A stretch of 64,000 nucleotides of DNA from Jacaranda mimosifolia (Eukaryota > Streptophyta > Magnoliopsida > Lamiales > Bignoniaceae). Below the pieces are notes generated by a model. That model had not been told where the DNA came from. It made no database searches and was given only the letters and a program-made list of their open reading frames with translations. A program made the translations under genes and the position numbers. Positions 1 through 10,945 of this stretch are shown here, piece by piece. Each line of letters begins with the position of its first letter. Positions within the stretch are counted from its first letter, which is position 1. The DNA lies in the NCBI GenBank assembly GCA_018894105.1, contig CM032123.1:23971744-24035743 (forward strand). Direction: 5' to 3'.

Positions 1-705
1 CAAGTCTATGGCCCCTAAGACTGACGACGAGAGACATAGAATGTCCTACATACCAATGTACAAGGCTGGATATAGCACATGGTCTAAGTGTTACGAGGCA
101 CTTTCAATCCAAACTCAGTGAATATCATTGGATGGTCGTTAAAGCAATCCTTAAGTACTTGAGAAAGACCAAGGATTTATTTTTTGTATACGGAAATGAA
201 GAATTAAAACTCAAGAGGTTTTAAGATTTTAGTTCCCAATCTGATATAGATGACCTTAAATCCACTTCTGAATTCATATTTTACCTCAATGGCAGCGCGG
301 TGAGTTAGAAAAGTTCCAAACAAGATACCACGACCAATTCAACTATATAGGTGGAATATATTGTGGCCTCAAAAACTATAAAGGAAAGTGATTGGATAAA
401 AAACCTCATCCAAGAGTTGGATGTAGTGCCTAGCATTGCTAAGCCTGTAGTTGTCTTCTATGGCAACAACGAGGCAGTAGCACAAGCAAAGAGCCAAGGT
501 CTCATCAACGATGCAAGCAAATTTTGAGACGATATCATTTGATCTAAGAGATCATTTATAGAGGCAACTTTTGAGTGGAAAGAGTTACCTCGAAAGAAAA
601 TACAGCAAATCCACTGACTAAACCCTTGTCACAAATGGTCTTTGAAGGACATCTTGAGAAGATAAGTCTTAAGACTATGGGGGATTGGCTTTAGGGCAAG
701 TGGGA
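1..705 (+). pseudogene. copia RNase H terminus, copy O
   Basis: Degenerate end of a copia polyprotein (RT/RNase H connection and RNase H). Seen: broken + frames carry pieces of the conserved RNase H C-terminus, best at about 600-690, where the peptide reads NPLTKPLSQMVFEGHLEKIS before a stop. A Trp codon of the conserved VSWK motif is TAG near 305. The 5' part of the element lies outside the window. It runs directly into a polypurine tract and LTR, which fixes orientation and identity. Not expressible; several stops and frameshifts. Confidence 0.85.
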
Positions 706-708
706 GAT
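696..708 (+). promoter_or_regulatory. polypurine tract, copy O
   Basis: Purine-rich run (GGCAAGTGGGAGA, then T) immediately before the LTR. In copia elements this primes plus-strand DNA synthesis. The same run precedes the 3' LTR of copies A, B, D, E and L in this window, so its position is well supported. Confidence 0.8.
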
Positions 709-2940
709 TGTTGGAATAGTACTTCGCAGCTAATTAGATTGGCATGTAAACTATTTCACTTGTTATACAATCTTGATTGAATGATATTTATTATAAATGA
801 CCATCTTCATCTTATGCTTATTTTACTTCACTGGCATCTAGTTGAAGCCCTTTGATCACACAAGATTATGAGACTTGATCACGCACTGGGTGGTCATCAT
901 TAAAATAAATCTTACATGGTCTTGATCTTAAAACATTCCAAGTCGTAGAATCTTATGAGATAGGGCATCTAAGATTCAGATAGACTTGCACTAATGATGC
1001 ATAAATTTAAGGGTTGTATATTGCTCCGTTTCATGAGCAAACTATGTGAGACATGGGTATATGTTAGTAGGTGCTTGTTAGAGAATAAGTTCACTAAAGG
1101 CCCACTGGAGAACCGACTAGATAGTCAAAGTGGCAAGTTCTCTAGCTTACGCTAGTGCATATAATTTGTCCTTTGACCTAAGGATCCACGGTAACCTTGT
1201 GTTTAGGTCTTCATGCTTTGACTCTTCCTTGACCACTTTGCGAGTCTTTTGGGTTGAGCTTGGTTGTGAGCTTCTTAGGTATGGAAGTTTGTGAGATCTA
1301 AGATAGGATTCGACTCCTCATCATTGTGAAAGGCGAGTGCATCTCCTATGTATTGTATAATGATCGATTTCAAGAAATCCTTGCACACGGTAGTGTGACT
1401 GTTTGGAAAATGAGTTTTCTAAAGATGAGGTCATAAAGGAGAATCGAACATTGAGAATAAAAACGTAGTTATAGAGGCTATTAGGGAGCCAGCAAATATG
1501 TTGCAGTAGACCTCTTTTCGGAGATAGGAGACGAAAAGACCATATTTACATGGTAAGTGTAGAGCTAAAATGATTCTCTAAGAGTATATCAATTCGGCCA
1601 ATTAGTTGGGCTCCATGAGCTTGAGGTTGGACATCAACTATGGAGATTGGGTGCTCTTCAATTAATGAAGATTAATTAAATTGAGTCATTAGTTTAAAGG
1701 AGTTTAAAATAACGTGAATATTTTGATATTCTATATATCACAAGAGTTGTGCACTCATGTCTAATGAATGGTAGAACCTAATGGGTCACACACAAATGCC
1801 AACTAGAAATCCAACTTGATGAAAAGAATTTTCTAGGAGTTAGAAATACTCCTTCATGATCGATTTTAAGGAAGGAAACAGTTGACTAATTTTGTGGTCA
1901 TTTTGGCTTGATCAATTTAATTGTTAAATTGATCTAAATAATTTAAGAGGTTAAATTAGATCAATTAAATTAAGGAGTTAATTTAATTGGTGCCACATGA
2001 TTATCAATTGGTCAAGTTAACTTAAGGAGTTAAGTTAACAATATCTAACTTAAAGAGTTAAGCTAATTGACTTAAAGAGTTAAGTCAAAGCTAATTAATT
2101 AAATTAAGGGGTTAAGTTAATTAAAGTGAAGAATTAATTTGGAGGGAAAATTATAATGAAATAGTCCATTTGGAGTGTGTTTAGAATTATTTGGATGACA
2201 TTTCAAGAGAAGAAATGAAGATTCCAAATGAAATTCAAATGCAAGTGAAATTAAGAATTTCACACATACAACTTGCAAGGCAAGTTGGTGCCAACCTCAA
2301 GGGAGGTCTGATGCCAACTTGTATCACACCTCCACTCCTATAAATAGGAGGGTAAGGTGGCTAGCTATGTATGTTTTCACTCTCTAAAAGTTAGATTCCA
2401 TTTTTCCTTCCAATTTTGTTTAATTCTCTCATATGTTGAGGCTTCACATTTTCTTCACCTTTCCCTTATAAATTCGGCCATCGTCATTTCTCTTATCTCT
2501 TTGGTTTTTGAGCTGACCCAGGAGAGATTTGGGTTTGCCATTGGTTTATGGATCATCACATTAGAGGTAAGACACTTGGATTGCTTACTTTTGGAGATCC
2601 ACTGCTTCGACCGAAAGTTTGGAGCTATTTTTTCGGACCTTGCCAAATTCCTTTTTGACTAAAATGTTTGCTGGAGCTTCCCAAAGGTGTTCAGGAGTTT
2701 GTGTCCAAGTGTTAGCATTTGGATAGACAATTGTTGCCGAGTTGTTGTTGCGCTGTTGGAAGATAATTTTCAAATGTTGAAGGGTTTTTCTTCCTCTCTT
2801 TGGATTTTTTAGCATTCAAGGTAATCCTTGATCTAAATCTGGATTTGAAGCATGATTAGATCCTTGATTTCGAGTGTAGCCTAGTTCATTTACCAATTGT
2901 GCACTTTAATTGTTAGATCCTAGTACTACCTTTGATTTCA
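709..2940 (+). repeat. 3' LTR of copy O
   Basis: A 2,232-bp LTR beginning TGTTGGAATAG and ending TTTCA. It contains the family landmarks in order: the conserved first 1.2 kb, the AT-rich hairpin array (about 1900-2140), a TATA box (CTATAAATA, 2338-2346) and the U5-like tail ending near a GGATCCTAG-like motif. Two array hairpins are perfect here: arms of 12 bp at 1962-1989 and 10 bp at 2016-2039, both with loop GGAG. The other LTR of this element is outside the window, so no LTR pair can be compared. Confidence 0.9.
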
Positions 2941-4301
2941 TTGACAACATGCAAGGTATAGTGAGTGAGTATTATCAAAGGAAAGTTATACTCTTCTTCA
3001 CAACTCATGGAGATAACTGTTGCGGACTTTTTGCGAGTAAGTGTTTGTTTCAACACTTGATTTATCTCGTGTTTGTTTCGTTTTGTAGTCATGCACAGTT
3101 AACTTATCCTTTTCAAACCAAGTTTGGAACTTAGTCACGTAGATGTATTGCAGAGTAAAGGGAGCGCAATAATGATAGCACGACTTAAGGAAAAAGCTAC
3201 CGATTTAGCTTGACAACATAGTCAAAAGGAATAGTAGTTTGCGATGCTGTTGAAAGAGTATGAGTAGCTAAAGGTGAGATAAACAAAGGACGTGAAGACT
3301 AGGAAGAAGTTTCTAGAGTCTTCTATTGGGAAGATGCTTATTAGTGCTACTTTCAAAGATGTAGGTAAAGAGTTCAAAGACTTTTATGAATTCTTCAAAG
3401 CAGTTGAGGAGGAGGCATTAGCAATTTATGAGCTGACCATTTAGGGTGTCGTCATATTCTAAGAGAGACGGGCGGTACCTAACTATGGACTTGCTGATGT
3501 TAGACATCACCATTCTAGTCAAGCTTCTTACTGGATAACGTGAATAGGTGATAGAGACTGGCACAGATCCCATGGTGGAGGATCCAGCTGACACAACCTT
3601 GCAAGGATAAATAAGTTTTTCAAAATTAGGAATAGTAGATAAAAGTATTTCTACCCTTTTTTGTCTGAAACTACTCAACATTTTTCTTGAACTTAGGCAT
3701 GTTTTGGCTCATTTTTAGGATTTTGTTGTTGCTTTTAGAGGCCAACTAAGATGTTTTCTTGTATTTTTGGTCATTGTGGATGCTTAATCCCCTTTTACAT
3801 AATGGAGTTTTTAATTCATATGTTTTTGTATATAATTAATCAAATCAATAATATTTAAGTGTTATCAAGTTTACAATGCTAGTTTTGAAACACGATTGAG
3901 GTGCGTAAATGAGGTATGGATCCTCTTCTTATCAAAGTTTGTTGTGAATTCTCTGGAAGGTATTTTCTAAAGATGTGTAGGAAGATGCATCAGAGCATGC
4001 GCGAGTTTCGCTAAGGTTTTACGTAATCAATCAATTTAACTAAAGTTCATTAGGTGCTTTACTGATGAGGTCTTGTTGGGATAATAATTTCATCAACATT
4101 AATTGGGTGCCTCATTGGTGATGTTTGGTCATAGTACTTAATCGTTGATTTTGAATGCAATCAAGTGCCCTACGGGTGAGGGCTTATAAAAATCAACAAT
4201 TATGATGGCATTTTGCAACGAGTCCTGTTTAAGCAGTATCGACTCAACTATTTTAGGTTGTAGCTAATTTTAATCACAGACCTCATTCGCGAAGTCGTCA
4301 T
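2941..4301. other. unclassified degenerate sequence between copies O and A
   Basis: Not part of the copia family. The + strand around 3300-3440 has a short open stretch (includes KDVGKEFKDFYEFFKAVEEE) with stops on both sides. It could be a relic of another transposon or of a gene; I do not recognise it. 3640-3860 is T-rich, resembling a 3' untranslated region or LTR. 4050-4190 holds three degenerate repeats, listed separately. Copy A is inserted at 4302. Confidence 0.5.
4050..4190 (+). repeat. three imperfect short tandem repeats
   Basis: A motif of the form GTGCyy..(G/T)GTGAgG recurs at about 4052-4074 (GGTGCTTTACTGATGAGG), 4106-4126 (GGTGCCTCATTGGTGATG) and 4163-4182 (AGTGCCCTACGGGTGAGG). 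Spacing is about 54-58 bp, with AT-rich spacers containing ATCAAC/ATTAATTG-like sequence. Divergent and of unknown origin. Confidence 0.5.
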
Positions 4302-6361
4302 TGAAAGTTAGTAAGCCACTAGGAATTATCAAACTTCAAAAGCTTAAAATAACTAGTGGTTATAGCCTACCAAGGATCTAATAATGCTAGGAATTTAGAT
4401 ATAGTTGGAGAAATACCTCAAAAAGCAAATTTCCAACGTTGCAATGATGAACACTTCAACAATCCAGATTCTAGCAAACTCTGGCAGAGCGGAGAAACAA
4501 CAACTTTTGCCTCAGTTAGAGTGCTCTAGAAATCACAAAAAAAATTATAGAACTACTAGATTCCTTGTAAAAGTCTCCATAAAAAAATTAGAGTAAAACT
4601 CAATCTAGATCGCTTAAAAAAAATTCGGGAAGTGAATGCTCTATTCCAGTGGATCTCCAAGCTTAGCAAATCAAATGCTTTGCCTCTATTGATATGATAC
4701 ACACACCAATTGATCCTCCAAATTCCACTTACTTTTAGCTGTAGAAATGAGCAGAATATCAATAGTGAAGGCTGATTTTTGAGGTAGGAGAAGAAAAGAG
4801 AACAAAGCCTCAGCACATGAAGCAATGTTTGGAAAGGGAGTTTTGGAGAGAATTTTTGAAGAATCTAAGAATCTAATCCATCACACCTTTCATGCATGTG
4901 GCCGATCATATCTCATTATATCTATATATAGATGTCGGATGGTGTGATACAAAGGTGGCATCACAGCTTCTATGAGGGGGGTGGCCAAGTGGGAGCCAAG
5001 GTGCTAAATTTGAATTCAAATCTCATTTAAGTTTCAAGTGCATTTTAATTACATTTGAAATATGATTTCAAGTTAATTAAGATACTAATTCAAATGAACC
5101 TTTCATTTGAATTTTTCCTCCAAATTGTATTATTCTCATTAATTAAATTAAACACTTTAATTTAATTAATTAACCTTTGACTTAACTCTTAAGTTAAACA
5201 AGATTAACACTTACGCTCAATTTTGTTAATTTAAGGATCCTTAAATTAACTTGAACAATTGATGGTCACTTGGCACCAAATAATTAACTCCTTAATTATT
5301 ATTCTAATTTAACTCCTTAAATTAGTTGATTAATTTAACACTTAAATTAATCAAGCCAAAATTTGACCTTCAATTGGCACCTCAAAAATCGGTCACATTG
5401 GATTGATTCTCTAACTCTTAGAAAATTGCCTCAATAACTAGTTGGTTAATTAGCTTTTGTGTTTGACCCAATGGGTTCTACCATTCGTTGGACATGGAGT
5501 CACAACTCCTTGTGACTTTTGAATATCATATATTCAATTTAGTTTAAAACATCTTTTAAACTAATCAACTCAATTCAATTAATCTTATTAATTGAAGAGT
5601 ACCCAATCTCCTTAGTCGATGTCCAACCTCAAGCCCATGGAGCCCAACTAATTGGTTGAAATGAATGCTTTTGCAGAACCATTATAGCTCTACGCGTACC
5701 ATGCAAATACAGTCTTTCATCTCCTATCTCCTAAAAAAATCATAGGGCAAGATATTTGTAGGCTCCCTAATAGCGTCAATACTATATCTCTATTCCCAAT
5801 GGTCGATTCCCTTGTGTGACCTCATCTTTGAAAAACTCCTTTTCCAAATTATCACATTACCTTGTGTAAGGATTTCCTAAAATCGATCATTATAAAATAC
5901 ATAGGAGATATACTCCCCCTTCACAAAAGCGATGAGTCAGATTCCATCTTGAATGTCACAAACCTCTATGCCAAGTGGCTCATACCCAACCTCAACCCGA
6001 AAGATCCACTAAATGGTAAAGAAAGAGTCAAAGCATGAGGGCAGACACAAGGTTACCATGGATCCTCAAGTTAGAGGACTAATATTATGCACTAACATAA
6101 GTTGGAGAACTCGCCACTACTGACTTGCCACTACGGCTATCTAGTGGATTCTCTGGTGGGTTTTCAGTGCCTTGTTCTCTAACAAGCACCCACTAACATT
6201 TAAGATCATGACTATGTAAGACTTTATCCAAATACAAGTGAAGAAATAAAGAACATAAGATGAAGATGGTCATATAATGAATATCATTTAATCAAGATTA
6301 TTTTACAAGAAAAGAGCTTTACAAAGCTAATCCTATTAGCTTGTTGGGCACTATTCCAACA
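4302..6361 (-). repeat. 3' LTR of copy A
   Basis: A 2,060-bp LTR. On the given strand it starts TGAAAGTTAG and ends CTATTCCAACA, the reverse complement of the family start TGTTGGAATAG. A TATA-like run (TATCTATATATAGAT) lies near 4918-4934 on the complementary reading, and the AT-rich hairpin array covers about 5130-5360. It is slightly shorter than the 2.2 kb of most copies. Confidence 0.9.
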
Positions 6362-6373
6362 ATCTCCCACTTA
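6362..6373 (-). promoter_or_regulatory. polypurine tract, copy A
   Basis: Reverse complement of the purine run next to the 3' LTR (ATCTCCCACTT on the given strand), directly abutting the LTR end at 6361. Confidence 0.75.
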
Positions 6374-7971
6374 TCCTAAAGCGAATGCCCTATGGCCTTG
6401 AGACCCATCTTCTCAAGATGTCCTCCAAATACCTTTAGCGTTAGAGGTTTAATCACTGGATCTACTATATTCTCTTCTGAGGCAACTCTCTTCACTCAGA
6501 TGTCGTATCTATCAAGGATCTCCCGGATCAAATGATATCACCTCAAAATGTGCTTAGATTTCTAAGGAGATCTTGGCTCTTTGGCTTATGCCAATGCCCA
6601 TTATCACAATAGACAACTGCATGCTCAACAATGATAGGCACTACATTTAACGCTTGAATGTAGTTTTTCATTCAAACACATTCCTTTGTAGCCGCAATAT
6701 ATTCTGCGGTAAATTTTAGGTCATCTATATCGGATTGGAAACTTGAATCTGAAAACCCCTCTAGTTGAATTCTCCACTATCGTATAAAAAGAATAAATCC
6801 TTAGTGTTTCTCAAGTACTTAAGGATTGCTTTTACAGCTGTCCAATGACTCTCACCGAGATTGGACTGGAGCCTACTCGTAACGCTTAGCGAGTGTGCCA
6901 CATCCAGTCTTTTATATTGAACTACATACATTATGTAACCTATAGCGGAGGCATAAGGCATATGGGACATACTTTATCTTTCATTTTTAGTCTTAGGGGC
7001 CATAGACTTGGAAAGACGAATGCCATGTTCCATGGGAAGAAATCATTCCTTGGATTCTTACATACTAAATCTCTTTAGTATTTTATCAATGTACGAGGTT
7101 TGGGATAGCCCCAGCATCATCTTAGATCTATCTTTGTAGATATGTATTCCCAATACGTAGGATGCTTTTCTCAAATCCTTCATGGAGAATTGTGTAGATA
7201 ACCATACTTTAGTACACTCTAACATTCCTCATTCCTAATCAAAAGGATGTCATCGACATAAAGCATAATAAACTATACAGTACTCCCACTAGCCTTCTTA
7301 TCCACACATGGTTCATACATATTTTTGACAAAGCCAAACGATTTGACCGTTTTGTCAAAACATATGTTCTAACTACTTCGGGACGCTTGTTTGAGTCCAT
7401 AAAAAGATCTCTGGAGTTTGCAAACTTTTTGCTCACTCCCCTTGGATGTAAAACCTCATGGTTGCTCCACACAGATTTCTTCTTCAATGTCTCCATTGAG
7501 GAAAGCAGTTTTCGCATCCATTTGCCATATCTCATAGTCATAATATGCGGCTATGGCAAATAGAATCGAAATGGACTTAGGCATAGCGACCAGTGAAAAT
7601 ATTTCCTTGAAATTGATACCGGGTCTTTGAGTGTAACCCTTTACCAGTAGCCGCGCCTTAAAAGTCACCACTTCTCTATCTACTCCAAGCTTTCACTTAT
7701 AGATCCACATGCAACTAACGGGAACTATTCCCTTTAGTGGATCTACCAAAGTCCATAATTTTTTTGAGTACATGGAGTCCATTTCAGATCTCATGGCTTC
7801 AAACCAACGTCCCAAATCTATGTCCAACATAGCTTCCTCATAAGTCTTTGGATCATTTTTCGTTTGGCCCATCTCATGAATAAATTTGAACCTTTCGGGT
7901 TGCTTCTTGATTCGGTCTAACCTTCTTAGAGGTTGTGTGTGAGTCTCTTGTTGCTTATTTGTTTCCACCAT
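6374..7971 (-). pseudogene. copia reverse transcriptase and RNase H, copy A
   Basis: Broken RT-RNase H region. On the - strand the linker and RT start are in one open stretch (7971-7693, contains DPKTYEEAMLDIDLGRWFEA). The RT core follows (7671-7456) with the motif-A region QMDAKTAFLNGDIEE, where the Asp is a catalytic metal ligand in this family. The YVDD box (motif C) is encoded near 7248-7259. The RT/RNase H connection (HMPYASAIGYIMYVVQY) is at 6970-6761. At least four frame changes separate these blocks. RNase H (about 6390-6760) is present but full of stops. Confidence 0.85.
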
Positions 7972-8720
7972 TTGTGGGATTTCTTGATCATCTTGAACTT
8001 CATCAAGTTCAAAAACAATGCCTTTTCTGTCTATAAAAATTGCCTTTCTAAAAAGATGGTGTTCCTCAAAAGAAACACCTTTTGTTCTGAGGGATCATAG
8101 AAGTAGTAACCTATAGACTCTTTAGGGTATCCCACAAACATGCACAAGGTGGATCTACTATCCAACTTATCCTCTACTGTCTATCTCACATAGGAGGGAG
8201 ATCCCCAAACCTTAAGATATTGGCTTTGCCATGCCATATCTCATATGGTGTTCTGAGCACCGACTTTGAAGGTACTATTTTAGTAGCTTCACTGCTGTGT
8301 GTAAGGCATATCCCCAAAAGGATATGGGCACATCAAAAAAGTTCATCATGGAACGTACCTTATCCAATAAGGTACAGTTTCTTCTCTCGGCTACTCCATT
8401 GTCTTGGGGTGTGCTGGATGGAATCCATTAAGTGAGAATCCCATTCTCTTTTAGATAATCTAAGAATTTGGTGCTTAAGTATTCTTCCCCTCGATCCAAT
8501 CAAAGAGCTTTAATACTTAGCCCTAATTACTTTTCCACTTCATTCCTATACTCTTTGAACTTTTCAAAGCCTTCGGACTTATTCTTTAAAAGATTTGTGG
8601 AGTGCTCCATTTGTCCCACAAAAGGAGCCTTGGTCATTTTTCCTTAATTCACAAGTAGGAAGATCCTCAATGCCATAGACTTTTAGCACTTTAAGGGCTT
8701 CTAACTTGTTCATCCTATTT
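7972..8720 (-). pseudogene. copia integrase and linker, copy A
   Basis: - strand remnants of the integrase core and C-terminal region, for example the VAERRN catalytic-Glu region near 8378-8396, followed by the hydrophilic linker to RT. At about 8585 the segment carrying the first catalytic Asp (seen in copy J as HMDVCG...FTDDYSQF) is missing: sequence jumps from the FEKFK region to the pre-integrase end. Copy A therefore lacks part of the DDE core. Frameshifts elsewhere. Confidence 0.75.
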
Positions 8721-9240
8721 TTAAAAATATGTCCAAGTCTTGCATGGCATAAAATGGCATCTTCTTGGTCATCTAATTTTCTTTTACTTGATTGAATGTG
8801 CATTAATGAAGGTTGAGAATTAAGTATGTACAATCCGTTAATTAATGTATTTTGTGCAATTAAAGAACCATTCTTTAATGCTTTCAACATCCCATTCAAT
8901 ATAGAAAAATCAAATCCTTCATTATGAAGAACGGGAATTAAAAAATGTTCTTAACAAGATGGGGTACATAATAAACCAGATCAAGTACAATGCAAGCATT
9001 CCCCAAGTCCAACTTGATTACGACTTGGAAAGTGGCTGCAACTCTTGTTCCATTTCCTAGGTGGAGGATCATATCCCCTTCACGAAGACTCCATTTTCTT
9101 TCCATCCCCTATAATGAATTACAAAGGTGAGAACTGCATACGGTATCAAATACCTATGTGGAAGAATTAGTTGTCATGTGCACTTCAATAAAGTACATAC
9201 CCTTCTCAAGGGTTACAAGGTAAGCTTTGCAATTTCTTTT
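8579..9240 (-). pseudogene. copia protease and pre-integrase (HHCC) region, copy A
   Basis: An open stretch at 8899-8579 carries the pre-integrase domain: LKNGSLIAQNTLINGLYIL, then the zinc-binding HARLGHI His pair. The partner Cys pair is reduced to TCELR, so the HHCC finger is broken. Upstream (8900-9240), stops interrupt the protease segment. These modules sit between gag and integrase, as expected for copia order. Confidence 0.75.
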
Positions 9241-10026
9241 CTAATGTCTATTCTCACCACAATAAAAATAACTAGCTTTGGTTTTAGCCTTATTCTTAAC
9301 CTCCCAGAACATTTCTCGGGTTGCTTCCCTTTCAGGAATAAGTGGCAGAACTCTTCTTCCTCTTACCTCCCTTTCTAGGAGCTTTAGGGCCCTTTGACTT
9401 GGAGAAAGATGTACGTATAAAGGTTTCTCCTTTCTCGTAGTTACCTTCGCGGTCACAATCAAGTTGACCAACTCATTAATTGTAACTTTTGGTTTGGACA
9501 TATTGAAGTTCATAACAAACTGGCCATACGATGGTAGCAATGACTGGAGGATTAAATCCATGTAGAGGTCATTGTCCATGACCATATCTAATTGTCCAAG
9601 CTTCTTGATGAGTCCAATAATCTTGAGGCTGTGATCATGGACGTTAGACCCTTCACTCATCCTTGTTCTAAAGAGCTCCTTAGACAAAGCAAACCTTTCG
9701 TGTCTATTTTGTACACTATACAACTCTTGTAAGTGCACATAGATCTCTCGAGCATGTTTCATGTGCTCATAAGTTTTTTGGAGCTTGTTGGACATGGAAG
9801 GCATCATGACACATCTAACTTGTAGATCATCATCTACTAATTTTGTGAACATTTCACATTGTTGGTCAATAGCATCATCACCAAGTATGTCCACGGGACT
9901 TTGATCAAGGACGTATGTCCTCTTTTTAGAATCAAGAATTATTTTAAGGTTTCTAAACCAATCTTGGAAGTTTGTCCCTGTTAGCTTAGTGGTTTCCAAA
10001 ATACTTGTGAGTGGATTTTTAGCCAT
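9241..10026 (-). CDS. copia Gag remnant, copy A (261 codons)
   Basis: The longest open frame in the window. It starts with MAKNPLTSILETTKLTGTNF, the typical copia Gag N-terminus (xLTGxNFxxWxRxL), followed by helix-rich capsid sequence. The basic C-terminal part is diverged and probably frame-shifted relative to other copies. It ends in the start of a CCHC zinc knuckle (YFYCGENRH) whose first Cys is Tyr. The start codon at 10026 aligns with the gag starts of B (26350), D (38634), E (45171) and N (63935). Open by chance retention; no promoter or 5' LTR remains upstream, so expression is unlikely. Confidence 0.7.
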   Translation of the reverse strand: MAKNPLTSILETTKLTGTNFQDWFRNLKIILDSKKRTYVLDQSPVDILGDDAIDQQCEMFTKLVDDDLQVRCVMMPSMSNKLQKTYEHMKHAREIYVHLQELYSVQNRHERFALSKELFRTRMSEGSNVHDHSLKIIGLIKKLGQLDMVMDNDLYMDLILQSLLPSYGQFVMNFNMSKPKVTINELVNLIVTAKVTTRKEKPLYVHLSPSQRALKLLEREVRGRRVLPLIPEREATREMFWEVKNKAKTKASYFYCGENRH

Positions 10027-10105
10027 TTTGATCGAAGATTTTGAAAATATACAAGAGGCGAAAAAAGAGAATAAGCATATGATTGAATTTGATATTAAGC
10101 TAGTG
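10027..10105 (-). other. leader remnant of copy A
   Basis: About 80 bp upstream of gag match the leader of copies B, D and N (purine-rich ...AAAAAGAGAATAAGCATATGATTGAAT... type). Similarity stops at about 10105 and the rest of the 2-kb leader is gone. Confidence 0.6.
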
Positions 10106-10696
10106 ATTTTTCATGTTCTCCAACCTTGGGAACACCTGGTTGCTAGACTCTGTAGTACTTGACCTCATCTCTATTCTTTATGTTTCTTCTCATCATTTGA
10201 AAATTCTCACAGACGATGCCAAAATGATATTTCATAAAAATGAGATCGATATCCTTCCGAGTAGTCAGCAAAGTTTGAAGGTTCCTCTTTCTTTAGAACA
10301 CGATGTAAAGTTGTCTAAACTCTCAAAGGTTCTCAACGTTTCATGAATTATTGTGAATGATTTCTCATCTCCTATATCGTTGGGGCAAACTCCAGTGCCA
10401 AACATGACCAAACTTTAGGCTACTGATTTCTCATGTTCCCCAACCTCAGGAACACTTAGTTGTTGGACTCTCCGGTACTAGACCTCATCTGCATTCTTCA
10501 TGTTCCTTCTCATTAATCGAAAAATTCCAAAAATTCTCAGAGGCGGCACCAAAATGATGTTGCAAGAAAATTAAGTCGAGGTTCTTTCGGGTAGTCAGCA
10601 AAGTTTGAGGTTCCTCTTTCTTTGGAACACAATGTAGAGAGCTCAAAACTCTCAAATGTTCTCAACGTTTCATGAATTGTTGTGAATGATTCCTCT
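10101..10696 (+). repeat. 0.3-kb direct tandem duplication, unknown repeat
   Basis: Two diverged copies: about 10101-10360 and 10421-10696 (offset 320 bp). Shared blocks in order are TCATGTTC(T/C)CCAACCT, GACCTCATCT, GTAGTCAGCAAAGTTTGA, GGTTCCTCTTTCTTT, CTCAACGTTTCATGAATT and TGTGAATGAT. The + frame at 10113-10346 is open but is not conserved in the second copy. Not similar to the copia family. Identity unknown. Confidence 0.75.
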
Positions 10697-10937
10697 TCCT
10701 CCTAGTTTGTCTTGCAGCTTGGTACTCATATTGTATTTCTTGATGAACTCAAATGCATTAGGATTTTGTTGCCCTTCTTTATAAGCTTAATCAATTTTGA
10801 CTATTTGGCATTTTTTTGATTTAATTGTTTTCTTTTGATCTATTGGGCCCTTTTTAATCTTTTTATCTTTTTACCCTTGTGAGCTTAGTTAGTCATATCA
10901 AGTACTAATCCTTTCATAGTTGGAACTGAATTTCTCC
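10697..10937. other. no recognisable feature
   Basis: AT-rich sequence between the tandem duplication and the hAT-like element. No open frame or repeat found by eye. Confidence 0.4.
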
Positions 10938-10945
10938 CTCCCAAG
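10938..10945. repeat. left target duplication of the hAT-like element
   Basis: CTCCCAAG immediately left of the element; the right copy at 11970-11977 is CTCCCAAT. Eight-bp duplications are the hallmark of hAT insertion; 7 of 8 match. Confidence 0.65.

Larger units (their letters stand above)
4302..10105 (-). mobile_element. Ty1/copia element copy A, 5' end lost
   Basis: Right-to-left order: gag (from 10026), protease/pre-integrase, integrase, reverse transcriptase, RNase H, polypurine tract, 3' LTR (4302-6361). The leader stops at about 10105, where unrelated sequence begins, so primer site and 5' LTR are missing. Only the 3' end of the insertion can be examined, so the target duplication cannot be confirmed (5 bp left of the LTR: GTCAT). 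The gag frame is the longest open one in the window; the rest has stops and a deletion in integrase. Non-functional. Confidence 0.85.

Noticed and set aside
2357..2662. 101-codon frame within O's LTR as a gene
   Set aside because: Lies in the U5-like tail of a well-defined LTR. Other LTR copies break the frame at the same place.
2941..4301. Ty3/gypsy remnant
   Set aside because: No gypsy RT, integrase or primer-site signature could be found; left unclassified.
9127..9378. Open frames antisense to gag/pol (for example 9127-9378, 24938-25144, 45555-45866, 57080-57448)
   Set aside because: They lie opposite copia coding sequence, have no independent conservation, and appear because the complementary strand of gag-pol is stop-poor in places.
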